The notes beneath the pieces are model-generated. The model had not been told where the DNA came from and searched no databases. It saw only the letters and a program-made list of their open reading frames with translations. Below are positions 46,182 through 55,227 of a DNA stretch of 64,000 nucleotides, piece after piece; position 1 is the stretch's first letter, and the number at the start of each line of letters is the position of its first letter. The position numbers were made by a program, and so were the translations under genes. The DNA is from Arthrobacter subterraneus (GTDB lineage Bacteria; Actinomycetota; Actinomycetes; Actinomycetales; Micrococcaceae): NCBI RefSeq assembly GCF_900099735.1, contig NZ_FNDT01000014.1:21084-85083 (forward strand). The letters are read 5' to 3'.

Positions 46182-47447
46182 TTACTTCGACTCCCGCTCC
46201 AGCATGGGGCCGGCAGCGTAACCGATGACGACGCCGATCCCCACCTCCGCGGCCACCAGCAGTCCCGTCCAGAGCGGGTCAGGCCCGAGATCGACGAACC
46301 GCCCCACGCCGACCGAGGCCCGCGACGCGAGCGCCAGAACGGCCGTGGCCGCTCCGGCCAGTACCCCGACAAACACCCCGAGCGTGAGCGTGGAAGCGGC
46401 GGCGGTGAACCAGCGGGCGTCCGTCTTCAGCTGCAGCCACTCATCGAAATGGTTCTCACCCTCGCGGAGGAACCACCATCCAGCCAGGATTCCCGCGGCG
46501 ACGGGCAGCGCCAGGGCCGCCAGGCCGTACTCCAGTACCCCGGAGGGGACCGCACCGAGAAGGGGGATCGCGGGCAACGGTCCGGCCGTCGTCGCCAGCG
46601 GACTGATGGAACTTCCGGTTCCCAGGGCAAACCCGGCCCCGGAGGACCAGGCCAGGGTCCAGACGGCGAGGTTCGGCAGGAAGCCGAGTTGGCCGATGGT
46701 GACCACGGCGCCGCCGATCATGCCGGCGTCGAGCCTCTCGTAGATGGTGGCGATGGCGGCCCAGTGGATGGCGAGCGTCACCGCGAGCAGAAGCGCCGAC
46801 AGGCCGAGCGCGGCTATGACGGCGAGGAACGCCGCCCGCACCGCGGACCACACGTAGGATCCGGCCCACCGGGAATGCTGGCTGGTGGTCGAGATCCACT
46901 CCGCAAGGTCCACGCCGATCAGCCGTCCCCATGACCCGGCTTCGCGGTACGCGCCAATGAGCACGCCGGCGCCGGCTGCGATGAGCGGCACCGAGGCTCC
47001 GGCTGCAGGCGGTGCGGAGGTGGCGCCGTCGTCGGCCAGGTACGCGGCACCGAGACCGAACAGGGCGTACACCGCGAGCGCACCCAGCAGCGCCTGCCAG
47101 AGCTGGTCAGTGTAGGAGGCGCGTGCGAGGCGCCGGCCGGCGCGCCAGGCAAGGAGGAACGGAATAAGCGTCAACGCAAGGGGAACCGCCCACAGCAGGC
47201 CGGTACCGCCGACGGGCAGCGCGAGGTGCAGCGGCGCCCCGTGCAGCACCAGCCAGGACTGGGCGGCGAGCTGCGCCGTACCCAGGGCGTCCCGCGCCGC
47301 GAATCCGCCCGCCAGCCAGACCGCGCAGAGGGGAACCAGGACAATCAGTGCGGAGATGACCGCGGCCTGTCCCAGCTCGAAGGCGCCCTGAAGCCACAGG
47401 GGCATGGGCAGCGCGCGGGGCTTGGTGGGGAGTTTCATTACTTCCAT
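46182..47447 (-). CDS. DUF6350 family multi-pass membrane protein
   Basis: A 421-residue protein with about ten membrane helices, of the actinobacterial family usually found upstream of purN and purH. The opening PLWLQGAFELGQAAVISALIVLVPLCAVWLAGGF and internal VDLAEWISTTSQHSR fit this family. Some members are annotated as cell division protein PerM, but the function is not established from sequence. Here it is separated from purN by two plus-strand genes. Confidence 0.78.
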   Translation of the reverse strand: MEVMKLPTKPRALPMPLWLQGAFELGQAAVISALIVLVPLCAVWLAGGFAARDALGTAQLAAQSWLVLHGAPLHLALPVGGTGLLWAVPLALTLIPFLLAWRAGRRLARASYTDQLWQALLGALAVYALFGLGAAYLADDGATSAPPAAGASVPLIAAGAGVLIGAYREAGSWGRLIGVDLAEWISTTSQHSRWAGSYVWSAVRAAFLAVIAALGLSALLLAVTLAIHWAAIATIYERLDAGMIGGAVVTIGQLGFLPNLAVWTLAWSSGAGFALGTGSSISPLATTAGPLPAIPLLGAVPSGVLEYGLAALALPVAAGILAGWWFLREGENHFDEWLQLKTDARWFTAAASTLTLGVFVGVLAGAATAVLALASRASVGVGRFVDLGPDPLWTGLLVAAEVGIGVVIGYAAGPMLERESK

Positions 47448-47519
47448 GGTGCCACCGGCGGCGGCACCAGCCGCTGAACGACTCGGCGACCTGCCTCACG
47501 CGTGCGGTCGTCGGAGACC

Positions 47520-48272
47520 TCAGCCCAGCAGGTCCGTGAGCCCCTTGGCCAGGGCGGTACCCGCGCCGAGGAAAGCGATCACGATGACGGCGAAGCGGGC
47601 CTGCCGGTCATGGATGTATCGGGCGAGGCGCTCCCCTGCGAAGATGCCGAGGATGATCGAGACCGGGATAAGGAACCACATCCAGGTCTCCAGCGGGGGC
47701 ACCTGACCCGGATCGATGAGGAGCTTCACAAGCACCGTGACCGACCCGATGACCGCGAAGAACGGCTGCAGGGTGGCGGCGAACGGCCGCTGCGGCCACC
47801 TTGCCAGCAGCGCGTAGGCGCTGACCGCGGGCCCGCCGACGCCCGCCATCGAGTTGGTCAGCCCGGCCGCAACCCCTGCGACCACTTTGGAGCGGTTCCC
47901 GGTGACCACCACTGCGGAGCGCTGCAGCACGAGCGAGATGGTCAGCCCAGCCAGTACGACGGCGGCAACAGTCACCGAAAGCGGCGCGCTGGGCAGCCCG
48001 ACGGCGGCAATTGAACCACCGACCGAACCGAAGACCGCTGGGATGGTCAGCCAGCGGAACATGCTCCAGTTAATGTCTTTCCACACGCGCGACACAATGA
48101 AGGTGGAAGAGACCACCCCGCAGATGTTGACCAGCAGCACGCCCTCGTGCGGGCCCAGGATCAGCACGAGGAACGGGGAAACGAGCAGCGCAAATCCCAA
48201 CCCGGCGATGCGCTGGGCGACTGCGCCCACCACAATAAGACCCAGGACGAGGATGAACAGCGCGATGGTCAC
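47520..48272 (-). CDS. Sulfite exporter TauE/SafE family protein
   Basis: An eight-helix transporter of the TauE/SafE family, 250 residues. Features are IVVGAVAQRIAGLGFALLVSPFLVL at the N-terminus, GVAAGLTNSMAGVGGPAVSAYALL near residue 135 and a second inverted half ending in LAKGLTDLLG. Members export sulfite, sulfoacetate or organosulfonates; the substrate here is unknown. Several GTG/TTG starts are possible (48296, 48281, 48272); I favour GTG 48272, which gives MTIALFIL. Confidence 0.87.
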   Translation of the reverse strand: MTIALFILVLGLIVVGAVAQRIAGLGFALLVSPFLVLILGPHEGVLLVNICGVVSSTFIVSRVWKDINWSMFRWLTIPAVFGSVGGSIAAVGLPSAPLSVTVAAVVLAGLTISLVLQRSAVVVTGNRSKVVAGVAAGLTNSMAGVGGPAVSAYALLARWPQRPFAATLQPFFAVIGSVTVLVKLLIDPGQVPPLETWMWFLIPVSIILGIFAGERLARYIHDRQARFAVIVIAFLGAGTALAKGLTDLLG

Positions 48273-48312
48273 GCTAGACACAGTACGCCCAGGCAACAGT
48301 TAGGCTCACACT

Positions 48313-48942
48313 ATGACCCAGGCAGCAACAGCCCTCAGCACCGCACAGTGGCGCCGGGAGGTTTTCGCCCTCTACGCCGACGTCCGCGACGCCGCCGCGT
48401 CCGGCTCCCCCGCACTGGCTCACGCACACTGGCGCACCGGCCGCGACCGGCTCTTCGCCGGCCACGCTGCCTCGCCCCTCCCGCCGTCGGCGCGGGAGAA
48501 CTTCACCGGCCTCACTGTGGCCGCCTACAACCCGGACTTCCGGTTCGAGGCGGACATTGACGACGACGGCGCCGGCCAGCTCATGGAGGTCCCAACAGGG
48601 ACGGACGGGGTGGTGCCCTTCGAACGGCTCGGCAGTGTGGTGCTCGACGGCGTCGGGCGCCTGGCCCTCTGGCGGCTGAAGTCCTACGGCGGCGGGCTTT
48701 TCCTGCCGCTGCGGGACGGCTCCTCCGGTGTGGAAGGCGGAAGCTACGGCGGCGGCCGGTACGTGCTCGACACAATCAAGGGGGCCCACCTCGGCGAGCG
48801 CGACGGCCGGCTGGTCGTGGACCTGAACTTCGCCTACAACCCGTCGTGCGCCTATGACGAGGCGTGGGCGTGCCCGCTTCCCGGGCCGGACAACCGGCTT
48901 GAGGTATCCCTGCCGGTCGGGGAGCTGTACACCGCGTACTGA
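48313..48942 (+). CDS. DUF1684 domain protein
   Basis: A 209-residue cytoplasmic protein. It carries the DUF1684 blocks: WRREVFALYADVRD at the start, HWRTGRDRLFAGHAASPLP, GRLALWRLKSYGGGLFLPLRD, YGGGRYVLDTIKG near residue 150 and the C-terminal VVDLNFAYNPSCAYDEAWACPLPGPDNRL. These proteins are widespread and uncharacterised. It is on its own strand next to a glycosyltransferase gene. Confidence 0.85.
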   Translation: MTQAATALSTAQWRREVFALYADVRDAAASGSPALAHAHWRTGRDRLFAGHAASPLPPSARENFTGLTVAAYNPDFRFEADIDDDGAGQLMEVPTGTDGVVPFERLGSVVLDGVGRLALWRLKSYGGGLFLPLRDGSSGVEGGSYGGGRYVLDTIKGAHLGERDGRLVVDLNFAYNPSCAYDEAWACPLPGPDNRLEVSLPVGELYTAY

Positions 48943-49038
48943 TACCGGGTACTGGGGCACCGCCCGCTGGGGCAGAGTTCACCCGGGCGCAACCTCCCGC
49001 TCGCCGGGTGCACAGACGGTGCTGCCACCATCGCAAGC

Positions 49039-50220
49039 GTGAGAGTTGCCGTGGTTGCCGAATCGTTCCTTCCGCACATGAACGGGGTGACCCACTCCCT
49101 GTTGAAGGTGCTGGCGCACCTGAGGAGCCGGGGTGATGACGTGCTGGTGATTGCGCCGTCGTCGTCCTGGCGGGACACGGCGTCCTGGGCGGAGAGCACG
49201 GCGCCCGCGTCGGTGGAAGGTTTCCCCGTTCTGACGCTGCCGTCCTTCCCGCTCACCGGGTACGCCAACGTACGGCTGGCGGCCGGCACGGTGGCCCGGG
49301 TGCGGCGCATCCTCGCCGACTTCGCTCCCGACGTGGTGCATGTGGCGTCCCCGTTTGTGCTGGGCTGGCGTGCAGTGCAGGCGGCTGTGCAGCTGGGGCT
49401 GCCCACGGTCTCGGTGTACCAGACGGAGATTCCCGCCTACGCCGCCCGGTACGGTGTTCCGTGGGCCGAGAATCTGCTTTGGCAGCGCGTCGAGAACATC
49501 CATCGGGGGTCCACGCTGACGCTTGCGCCGTCGTCGTTCGCGCTGAGGCAGCTCGACTCACGCGGCATCCCCCGGCTGCGGCTCTGGCGCCGCGGAGTGG
49601 ACACGTCCCGCTTCACTCCGGATAAGCGCGACGACGCGTGGCGCCGCTCGATAGCTCCGGCCGGAGCGAAGATCATCGGGTACGTGGGACGTCTCGCGGC
49701 CGAGAAGCAGGTGGAGGATCTCGCCGGGCTGGACGCTGTTCCGGGGACAAAGCTCGTGGTGGTCGGATCCGGTCCCGCGAAGGAATCGCTGCAGCAGAAG
49801 CTGCCCGGCGCTTATTTCGCCGGGTTCCGGTCCGGGGATGACCTGGCGCGGATGATTGCCTCCTTTGATATCTTTGTGCACCCGGGCGAATCCGAGACGT
49901 TCTGCCAGACCATCCAGGAGGCAATGGCCTCGGGAGTTCCGGTAGTCGCCGTCGGCCGTGGCGGTCCGCTGGACCTGGTGGATTCGTCCCGGACCGGGTG
50001 GCTGTACCCGCCGGGCGAACTCAGCCAGCTTCACGCCGGCGTGATGGACCTCCTCGGCGACAACACCAAGCGCCGGGCCTTTGGACGGGCAGCGTACGCC
50101 GCGGTCCAGGGACGCACCTGGCCGGTGCTGTGTGAGCAGTTGGTCTCCTACTACGCGGAGGCAATCGAGGTGCACCGCCGGACCCCGGTGCTGGGCACCG
50201 GCTTCTCCGCGGTTCGCTGA
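49039..50220 (+). CDS. GT-B family 1 glycosyltransferase (mannosyltransferase-like)
   Basis: A 393-residue cytoplasmic glycosyltransferase, family GT4, close in pattern to actinobacterial GDP-mannose-dependent mannosyltransferases (PimB/MgtA type). N-terminal VAVVAESFLPHMNGVTHSLLKVLAHL and DVVHVASPFVLGWRAVQAA are typical. The nucleotide-binding C-domain shows IIGYVGRLAAEKQVEDLAGLD (near residue 214) and the E-x7-E motif in HPGESETFCQTIQEAMASGVPVVAVGRGGPLDLV. A mannosyl donor fits the manC gene at 6-7 kb. The ATG/GTG region around 49039 gives VRVAVV. Confidence 0.9.
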   Translation: MRVAVVAESFLPHMNGVTHSLLKVLAHLRSRGDDVLVIAPSSSWRDTASWAESTAPASVEGFPVLTLPSFPLTGYANVRLAAGTVARVRRILADFAPDVVHVASPFVLGWRAVQAAVQLGLPTVSVYQTEIPAYAARYGVPWAENLLWQRVENIHRGSTLTLAPSSFALRQLDSRGIPRLRLWRRGVDTSRFTPDKRDDAWRRSIAPAGAKIIGYVGRLAAEKQVEDLAGLDAVPGTKLVVVGSGPAKESLQQKLPGAYFAGFRSGDDLARMIASFDIFVHPGESETFCQTIQEAMASGVPVVAVGRGGPLDLVDSSRTGWLYPPGELSQLHAGVMDLLGDNTKRRAFGRAAYAAVQGRTWPVLCEQLVSYYAEAIEVHRRTPVLGTGFSAVR

Positions 50221-50272
50221 CGGGCCCGGCAGTCTCCTAAGCAGGCTGAGCATCTGTGGCACACTGGGCCGC

Positions 50273-51106
50273 ATGCAGACGTTCCTGCCCTATCCCGACT
50301 TCGCGGCCAGCGCCGCCGTCCTCGACCAGGCGCGGCTCGGCAAGCAGCGCGTGGAGACCCTGCAGATCCTCCGTGCCCTGGTGCTGCCGGACTACGGCTG
50401 GCGTAACCACCCGGCCACCCGCATGTGGATGGGCTACGTCCCGGCCCTCACGGTCTACGGGCTGGCGATGGTCCGCGAGTGGGTTTCACGCGGGCACGCG
50501 GACAGCACCGCGCCGCTGATCAGTGAGTTCGCGCCGGACTCCGCTGCCGCGTTCCAGACGGGTTCCGGTCCGGAACCGGCGCTCCCGCCGTGGCTCGGCA
50601 ACCCGGACGTCCACCTCAGCCACCAGTCGAACCTCATCCAGAAGTCACCCGAGTTCTACCGTGAGCGGTTCCCGGGCATCCCTGCCGACCTGCCGTACTC
50701 CTGGCCGGAGCCGGAGCTTGAGCTGATTCCCGTGGAACCGGTCGGCGAGCGCCTCTGGGTATGGCACGGTCCGGTGGACACTGCCGACGGCGACACCCTC
50801 GTCCTGCCCGGGCATCCGCCCGCCGGCCGGGCGGTCCCGAAGTGGTCCCGCCAGTACGCGGCCTTCACTGAACTGGTGCGCGAAGGCGACGCTGCCGCCG
50901 TCGTTCTGGACGGTGGTGCCCGTCTCCGCCTTGGCAGCCTCGGTCCGCTGACCAGCGGTAAGGACGACGACGGCGCGCCGGGCACCGCACGCCGCCCCAT
51001 TTCGCTGGCGGGCTGGCTGCGCCGCAGCGACTTCGACTATCCGGCGCTGCTGCAGGATCCGCGGCGCTTCTATGCGGTGGAGGCGCCGGCCGCATCGGGC
51101 GGGTGA
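50273..51106 (+). CDS. MSMEG_6728-like protein with pyrimidine dimer glycosylase-type fold
   Basis: A 277-residue cytoplasmic protein. The N-terminal 110 residues (MQTFLPYPDFAASAAVLDQA, then RLGKQRVETLQILRALVLP, HPATRMWMGYVPALTVYGL) match the conserved actinobacterial family related to Pyr_excise proteins, which include T4 endonuclease V-like DNA glycosylases. HLSHQSNLIQKSPEFYRERFP follows. The C-terminal third is Pro/Asp rich and less conserved. DNA-repair activity is a family-level guess; no catalytic evidence is visible beyond the fold. Confidence 0.78.
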   Translation: MQTFLPYPDFAASAAVLDQARLGKQRVETLQILRALVLPDYGWRNHPATRMWMGYVPALTVYGLAMVREWVSRGHADSTAPLISEFAPDSAAAFQTGSGPEPALPPWLGNPDVHLSHQSNLIQKSPEFYRERFPGIPADLPYSWPEPELELIPVEPVGERLWVWHGPVDTADGDTLVLPGHPPAGRAVPKWSRQYAAFTELVREGDAAAVVLDGGARLRLGSLGPLTSGKDDDGAPGTARRPISLAGWLRRSDFDYPALLQDPRRFYAVEAPAASGG

Positions 51107-51146
51107 AGCGGGGGCGCAGCAACACCGTCTAGAGGCGATACAGCTT

Positions 51147-51848
51147 TCAGAGCCCGTACAGCTCAAAGCTGACGGCGGGGCCGCCGACATCGCGGGCGAT
51201 GGCCCGGCGGACCTGCTCGGCGGCCTGCTCCTCAACCGGCCTGCTGTCCAGGGCCTGCAGGTACCGGGAATGCGCGGCGAGGGAGAGGATCGCCTTGTCG
51301 ACGCTCTCCTCACTGACCTGTTGGGCGTGGGTGGGGTTCATGCTGAGGATTGCCGTCCATTTCACCTGATGCCGCGGACCCTCCAGGTCGGGGAAGATCC
51401 ACTCGTTCGCGGCGTCGCCGACCGCATTCAGGACCGACCGTCCCAGTGCACGGTGATCTTCCGAGTTCCACGTTCCGGGGCCCCAGGTGTCACCCTGGTT
51501 CAGGGTGATGACGCCGTCCGGGCGGTGCCTCCGGATCGCTGCGGCCAGGTCATGCCGAAGGTCGAGTGACTCCGTCAGGCGCCCGTCCGGATAGCCCAGG
51601 AATTCCAGCACCTCCACGCCTACCCGGTCACAGGCGGCGCGCTGCTCAGCTTCACGGAGCGGACCGCTCTCCTCCGGCGGCAGCCCCTCGATGCCGGCCT
51701 CACCACGGGTTGCGAGGACATAGCGGACGTCCTTGCCCTGCGCAATCCATTCAGCGACGGCGGCGGACGTGCCGTACTCCGGGTCATCCGGGTGAGCCAT
51801 GAGCACGAGCGCCCGCTGCCAGTCCGTGGGGAATTCCGCCAGCGTCAC
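51147..51848 (-). CDS. PIG-L family deacetylase
   Basis: A zinc-dependent N-acetyl deacetylase of the LmbE/MshB group, 233 residues. The metal motif LVLMAHPDDPEYGTSAAVAEW is near residue 14 (AHPDD), VEVLEFLGYPDG near residue 78, and a late EDHRALG supplies the third His. Related enzymes act on GlcNAc-inositol (mycothiol) or other amino sugars; the substrate here is unclear. GTG 51848 overlaps the ferritin stop by 4 bases, so the two are coupled. Confidence 0.9.
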   Translation of the reverse strand: MTLAEFPTDWQRALVLMAHPDDPEYGTSAAVAEWIAQGKDVRYVLATRGEAGIEGLPPEESGPLREAEQRAACDRVGVEVLEFLGYPDGRLTESLDLRHDLAAAIRRHRPDGVITLNQGDTWGPGTWNSEDHRALGRSVLNAVGDAANEWIFPDLEGPRHQVKWTAILSMNPTHAQQVSEESVDKAILSLAAHSRYLQALDSRPVEEQAAEQVRRAIARDVGGPAVSFELYGL

Positions 51849-52375
51849 AGGGCGCCTCCTGCGGTGGGCGGCATGTTCGGATCGTTGCCGGCGTCGCCCA
51901 CGGTTTCGCGCGCAAGGAAATTCTCGACGTCGAACAGGTTGTCCGCCCGCTCCACAATGGTCAGGAGGGTGGACATGGACGCCACCTCCTCGACCTGTTC
52001 CTTGAGGAACCAGAGCATGAACTGCTCTCCGAGGGCGTCGTTCTGTTTTCTGGCCTGGGCGAACATCGCCTCGATGTCCGCGGTGACCTGCTTCTCCTGC
52101 GACAGGGCCAGCGCAATCGGTTCAACAACCGAGGAGAAGTCATTGCGCACCGATTCGATGGCCGGAATCTGCACGTCCTGGCCCCGGTCAAGCATGTACT
52201 GGACCATCATCAGCGCATGGTTGCGTTCCTCAAGCGACTGCCGGTAGAAGTGGGCCGCGAGACGCGGCAGATCCTGCCCGTCGAACCACACGGCAATGGC
52301 CAGATATTGCTGGGATGCCGCGAACTCGTTTCCAATCTGCCGGCTCAACAGTCCTGTGAAGCTTTGGTCCGCCAT
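51845..52375 (-). CDS. Ferritin (non-haem iron storage protein)
   Basis: Iron-storage protein, 176 residues, four-helix bundle plus C-terminal helix. Ferroxidase-site residues are visible in FTGLLSRQIGNEFAASQQYLAIAVWF (Glu near residue 17), SLEERNHALMMVQYML (Glu and His near residues 50-53) and EKQVTADIEAMFAQA (Glu). The start ATG 52375 follows AAGGA by 7 bases. A DtxR/IdeR-like box lies 43-61 bases upstream, which fits iron-dependent control as known for mycobacterial bfrB. Overlaps the PIG-L gene. Confidence 0.92.
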   Translation of the reverse strand: MADQSFTGLLSRQIGNEFAASQQYLAIAVWFDGQDLPRLAAHFYRQSLEERNHALMMVQYMLDRGQDVQIPAIESVRNDFSSVVEPIALALSQEKQVTADIEAMFAQARKQNDALGEQFMLWFLKEQVEEVASMSTLLTIVERADNLFDVENFLARETVGDAGNDPNMPPTAGGAL

Positions 52376-52417
52376 GACGTTCCTTCCGTTACAGCGCACC
52401 CCCGCGGAGCACGCCAG

Positions 52418-52436
52418 ATAGGTAGGGCTACCTGTA
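52418..52436 (-). promoter_or_regulatory. Putative IdeR/DtxR iron box upstream of ferritin
   Basis: ATAGGTAGGGCTACCTGTA is an interrupted palindrome (AGGTAG/CTACCT) matching about 12 of 19 positions of the known TTAGGTTAGGCTAACCTAA consensus. Its position just upstream of the ferritin start supports the call; it also lies in the leader of the divergent Stealth gene. Confidence 0.55.
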
Positions 52437-52525
52437 GGCAGGCTTATCATTGGAGCAGCAGCCGTGCAAGCAATCTGCCTGCCGCACCGGCCTCACCCGC
52501 ATTGTTGACACCGTTGGAGGATCCC

Positions 52526-54121
52526 ATTACAGATACCGCCGCCCAGCATGATGTGTACTTCGGCGCGCCCGAAGTGGAGAACGACACCGAGCTGCTCGAG
52601 TCGGCGTCCAGTGCCGCCGTTGCCCGGTTCAATGACCGCGATGACATCACCACGGTCAAGCGGCGCTTCGCGCTCATCAACACGGATACCACGCCGCACC
52701 AGGCCATGGTTGAAGACCTGTTGTTCATCCGTGAGGCGCTCGAGCGCGCCGGTCTCGAGTACCTGCTGGTCCGCGGTAATGATGAACGCCCCGTCGTGGC
52801 GGTGGACCTGAAGAACCGGGAGCGGCTCAGGGAAGCGCTCGTGGAAGCGTGCCGCAACGAGCCCTTCTACTCGCGCACCGTGGACACCAAGCGGCGCACT
52901 ACGCTGCTGGTGGCCGACGGCGCCCTCTCCCCCAGCGATAAGGCCCGGATCTTCAGGTTGTTCCGGCCCCGGATCGAACCGATCGGCGGCCTGACCTTCG
53001 GCCCCTCGGCCGGAGTGCAGATTGAGCTGTGGTCCCTGGACGGCGACCGGATTGTCCTCCCCATGGAGAACTCCCTGACCCGGCGCACCCTGCCCTCCAA
53101 CGAGGTTGTCCGCGGTTCCGTCACACGCCACGGCCTGGTGTGGCCGACCATCGACAACATGTTCGCGGACCATGCGACCGACATCGACTTCGACATCGAC
53201 CTGGTGTTCACCTGGGTGGACGGCAGCTCCCCCGAGTACCTGGCCGCCAGGGCCGCCAGGATGAAGAACGCCGTCGTGGGCGAGGGCGACGATCATGAAG
53301 CCCGGTACCGTCAGATCAACGAGCTGAAGTACGCGCTGCGATCGGTCTACATGTTTGCTCCGTGGGTCCGCCGCATCTTCATCGCTACGGATTCCGAGCG
53401 TCCCGACTGGCTGGCCGACCACCCCTCAGTGACGCTGGTCCGCTCGGAGGAGCACTTCAAGGACCCGTCGGTGCTGCCGACGTACAACTCCCAGGCGGTC
53501 GAGTGCCAGCTGCACCATATTCCCGGACTCTCCGAGTACTTCCTGTACTCCAATGACGACATGTTCTTCGGCCGTCCGGTGGGCCCGGACATGTTCTTCT
53601 CCCCCGGCGGAATCACCAAGTTCATCCAGGCCGATACCAGGATCGGGCTCGGCGAAAACGATGCGGAACGCAGCGGCTTCGAGAACGCCGCGCGCGTGAA
53701 CCGGCGCCTCCTTCACGAACGCTTCGGTCGCATCACCACCCGCCATCTGGAACATACGGCGGCGCCTCTGCGCAAGAGCGTCATGGAGGAGATGGAAAAC
53801 GAGTTCGCGGAGGAATTCGCCGCTACGGCGGCGTCAAAGTTCCGCGCGAAGGACAACATCTCCGTCACCAATTCGCTGTACCACTACTACGCGCTGCTGA
53901 CCGGCCGGGCTGTGACCCAGGAGTCTGCGAGGGTGAAGTACATCGACACCACCATGCGTTCGGGCCTGCGCAAGCTGCACAAGCTGCTGGACAAGCGCAA
54001 CATGGACCTGTTCTGCCTCAATGACGGCAGCTTCCCGGAAGTTCCGGCCGAAGAACGCGCAAGGGTAGTGACGGATTTCCTGGAGAAGTACTTCCCCGTG
54101 AAAGCTCCCTGGGAGAAGTAG
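52526..54121 (+). CDS. Stealth family sugar-phosphotransferase
   Basis: A 531-residue cytoplasmic protein of the Stealth (hexose-1-phosphoryl transferase) family involved in making phosphate-linked surface glycans. CR1 is FDIDLVFTWVDGSSPEYLAA near residue 224. CR2 is YRQINELKYALRSVYMFAPW, then IFIATDSERPDWL and PTYNSQAVECQLHHIPGLSEY. CR3/CR4 are the later parts (residues about 370-520). The N-terminal 220 residues are less conserved. GGAGGA at 52516-52521 points to ATT 52526 (ITDTAAQHD) as start; other in-frame choices are TTG 52505, TTG 52514 and GTG 52553. Confidence 0.88.
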   Translation: MTDTAAQHDVYFGAPEVENDTELLESASSAAVARFNDRDDITTVKRRFALINTDTTPHQAMVEDLLFIREALERAGLEYLLVRGNDERPVVAVDLKNRERLREALVEACRNEPFYSRTVDTKRRTTLLVADGALSPSDKARIFRLFRPRIEPIGGLTFGPSAGVQIELWSLDGDRIVLPMENSLTRRTLPSNEVVRGSVTRHGLVWPTIDNMFADHATDIDFDIDLVFTWVDGSSPEYLAARAARMKNAVVGEGDDHEARYRQINELKYALRSVYMFAPWVRRIFIATDSERPDWLADHPSVTLVRSEEHFKDPSVLPTYNSQAVECQLHHIPGLSEYFLYSNDDMFFGRPVGPDMFFSPGGITKFIQADTRIGLGENDAERSGFENAARVNRRLLHERFGRITTRHLEHTAAPLRKSVMEEMENEFAEEFAATAASKFRAKDNISVTNSLYHYYALLTGRAVTQESARVKYIDTTMRSGLRKLHKLLDKRNMDLFCLNDGSFPEVPAEERARVVTDFLEKYFPVKAPWEK

Positions 54122-54134
54122 GCTAGCCGTACGG

Positions 54135-55079
54135 TCAGACGCCGGTGAGCGCCCTGGCGGGTGCCGCCGCAGCGATCTGCACGCCGGCCGCTTCCAGGCG
54201 CCGGCGTGTCTCCTCGCGCGGAACGGTTTCGCCCACCGCACTATGGGTGCCGATCGGCACCACGGAGTGCACCACCGTGTCGTCATACACGTGGACCAGA
54301 TTGTAAGCCTGCGCTCCGTCCCGGCCGCGGGTGCCGCCGTCGTCGTAGGTGAGGTCCTGGGTGTAGCAGGTGGCGGAGGCCACCGAAACGGGGATGCCCG
54401 CGAACAGCGCGCTGGTGGAGTAGTGCAGGTGTCCGGCGAGAATGGCGCGGACATCGGTACCGCGGAGAACGTCGGCGAGCCGGCTCTGGTCACGGAGTTC
54501 CACCAGGACGGCCAGGTCCTGGACACACGGGACCGGTGGATGGTGAAGGGCCAGGATGGTTCCATACGGCGCCGGGGTGAGCAGTTCGTTGGCGAGCCAG
54601 ACGAGCTGCTCGTGGCTGATTTCGCCGTGGTGGTGGCCGGGCACCGTCGAGTCGAGCGTGATGATTCGCAGGCCGTTGACCATATAGCTGCGGTCGAGCG
54701 GGGCGGTGTCGGCGGGCTCGTTGAGCAGTTCGCTGCGGAGAGTGGCGCGGTCGTCGTGGTTGCCCATGGCCCAGATGACCTCCGCACCGAGTTTGTGCGC
54801 GGCGGGTTCCACTATATTGCGGAGCTTGGCGTAGGCCTTGGCTTCACCTCTGTCCGCGAGGTCGCCGGTGAAGACAATTGCCTCCGGCCGGGATCCGGAT
54901 GCCTCCAGGTCGGCGAAGATCTGGCGAAGCCGTGCCTCGCTGTCCACCGACCCGTAGAGGGGTTCCGGGCCACCCACCAGGTGGGTGTCGCTCATGTGCA
55001 GGATAAAATGTTGCGGCCGTGGGTGCTCGGCCGTCCGGAAGTTCATGATCGCCTTGTCGATAGCTCGAATAGCTTTCAC
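54135..55079 (-). CDS. Metallophosphoesterase (CpdA-like)
   Basis: A calcineurin-like phosphoesterase, 314 residues, probably acting on cyclic nucleotides or phosphodiesters. Metal-binding motifs are [12 protein letters not shown] near residue 28 (DxH), [10 protein letters not shown] (GDxxD), WAMGNHDDR (GNHD), LALHHPPVP and [10 protein letters not shown] (GHxH). This is the full class III set. Two starts are possible, ATG 55079 and ATG 55046 (MNFRTAEH). Convergent with the Stealth gene; no operon partner. Confidence 0.9.
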   Translation of the reverse strand: MKAIRAIDKAIMNFRTAEHPRPQHFILHMSDTHLVGGPEPLYGSVDSEARLRQIFADLEASGSRPEAIVFTGDLADRGEAKAYAKLRNIVEPAAHKLGAEVIWAMGNHDDRATLRSELLNEPADTAPLDRSYMVNGLRIITLDSTVPGHHHGEISHEQLVWLANELLTPAPYGTILALHHPPVPCVQDLAVLVELRDQSRLADVLRGTDVRAILAGHLHYSTSALFAGIPVSVASATCYTQDLTYDDGGTRGRDGAQAYNLVHVYDDTVVHSVVPIGTHSAVGETVPREETRRRLEAAGVQIAAAAPARALTGV

Positions 55080-55227
55080 TTCATTTAACCTTCATCAAAG
55101 CAGAGGCATTCCTGCCCCGGGATGAACATCACACGGCGAGTCCGTTAATACTTTCCGCACCGTGTTGGATCTCGTGAAAGCTATTCGGACCCGGGTTCGG
55201 CCGGGATTGCCCTGTAGCATCCCGAGG

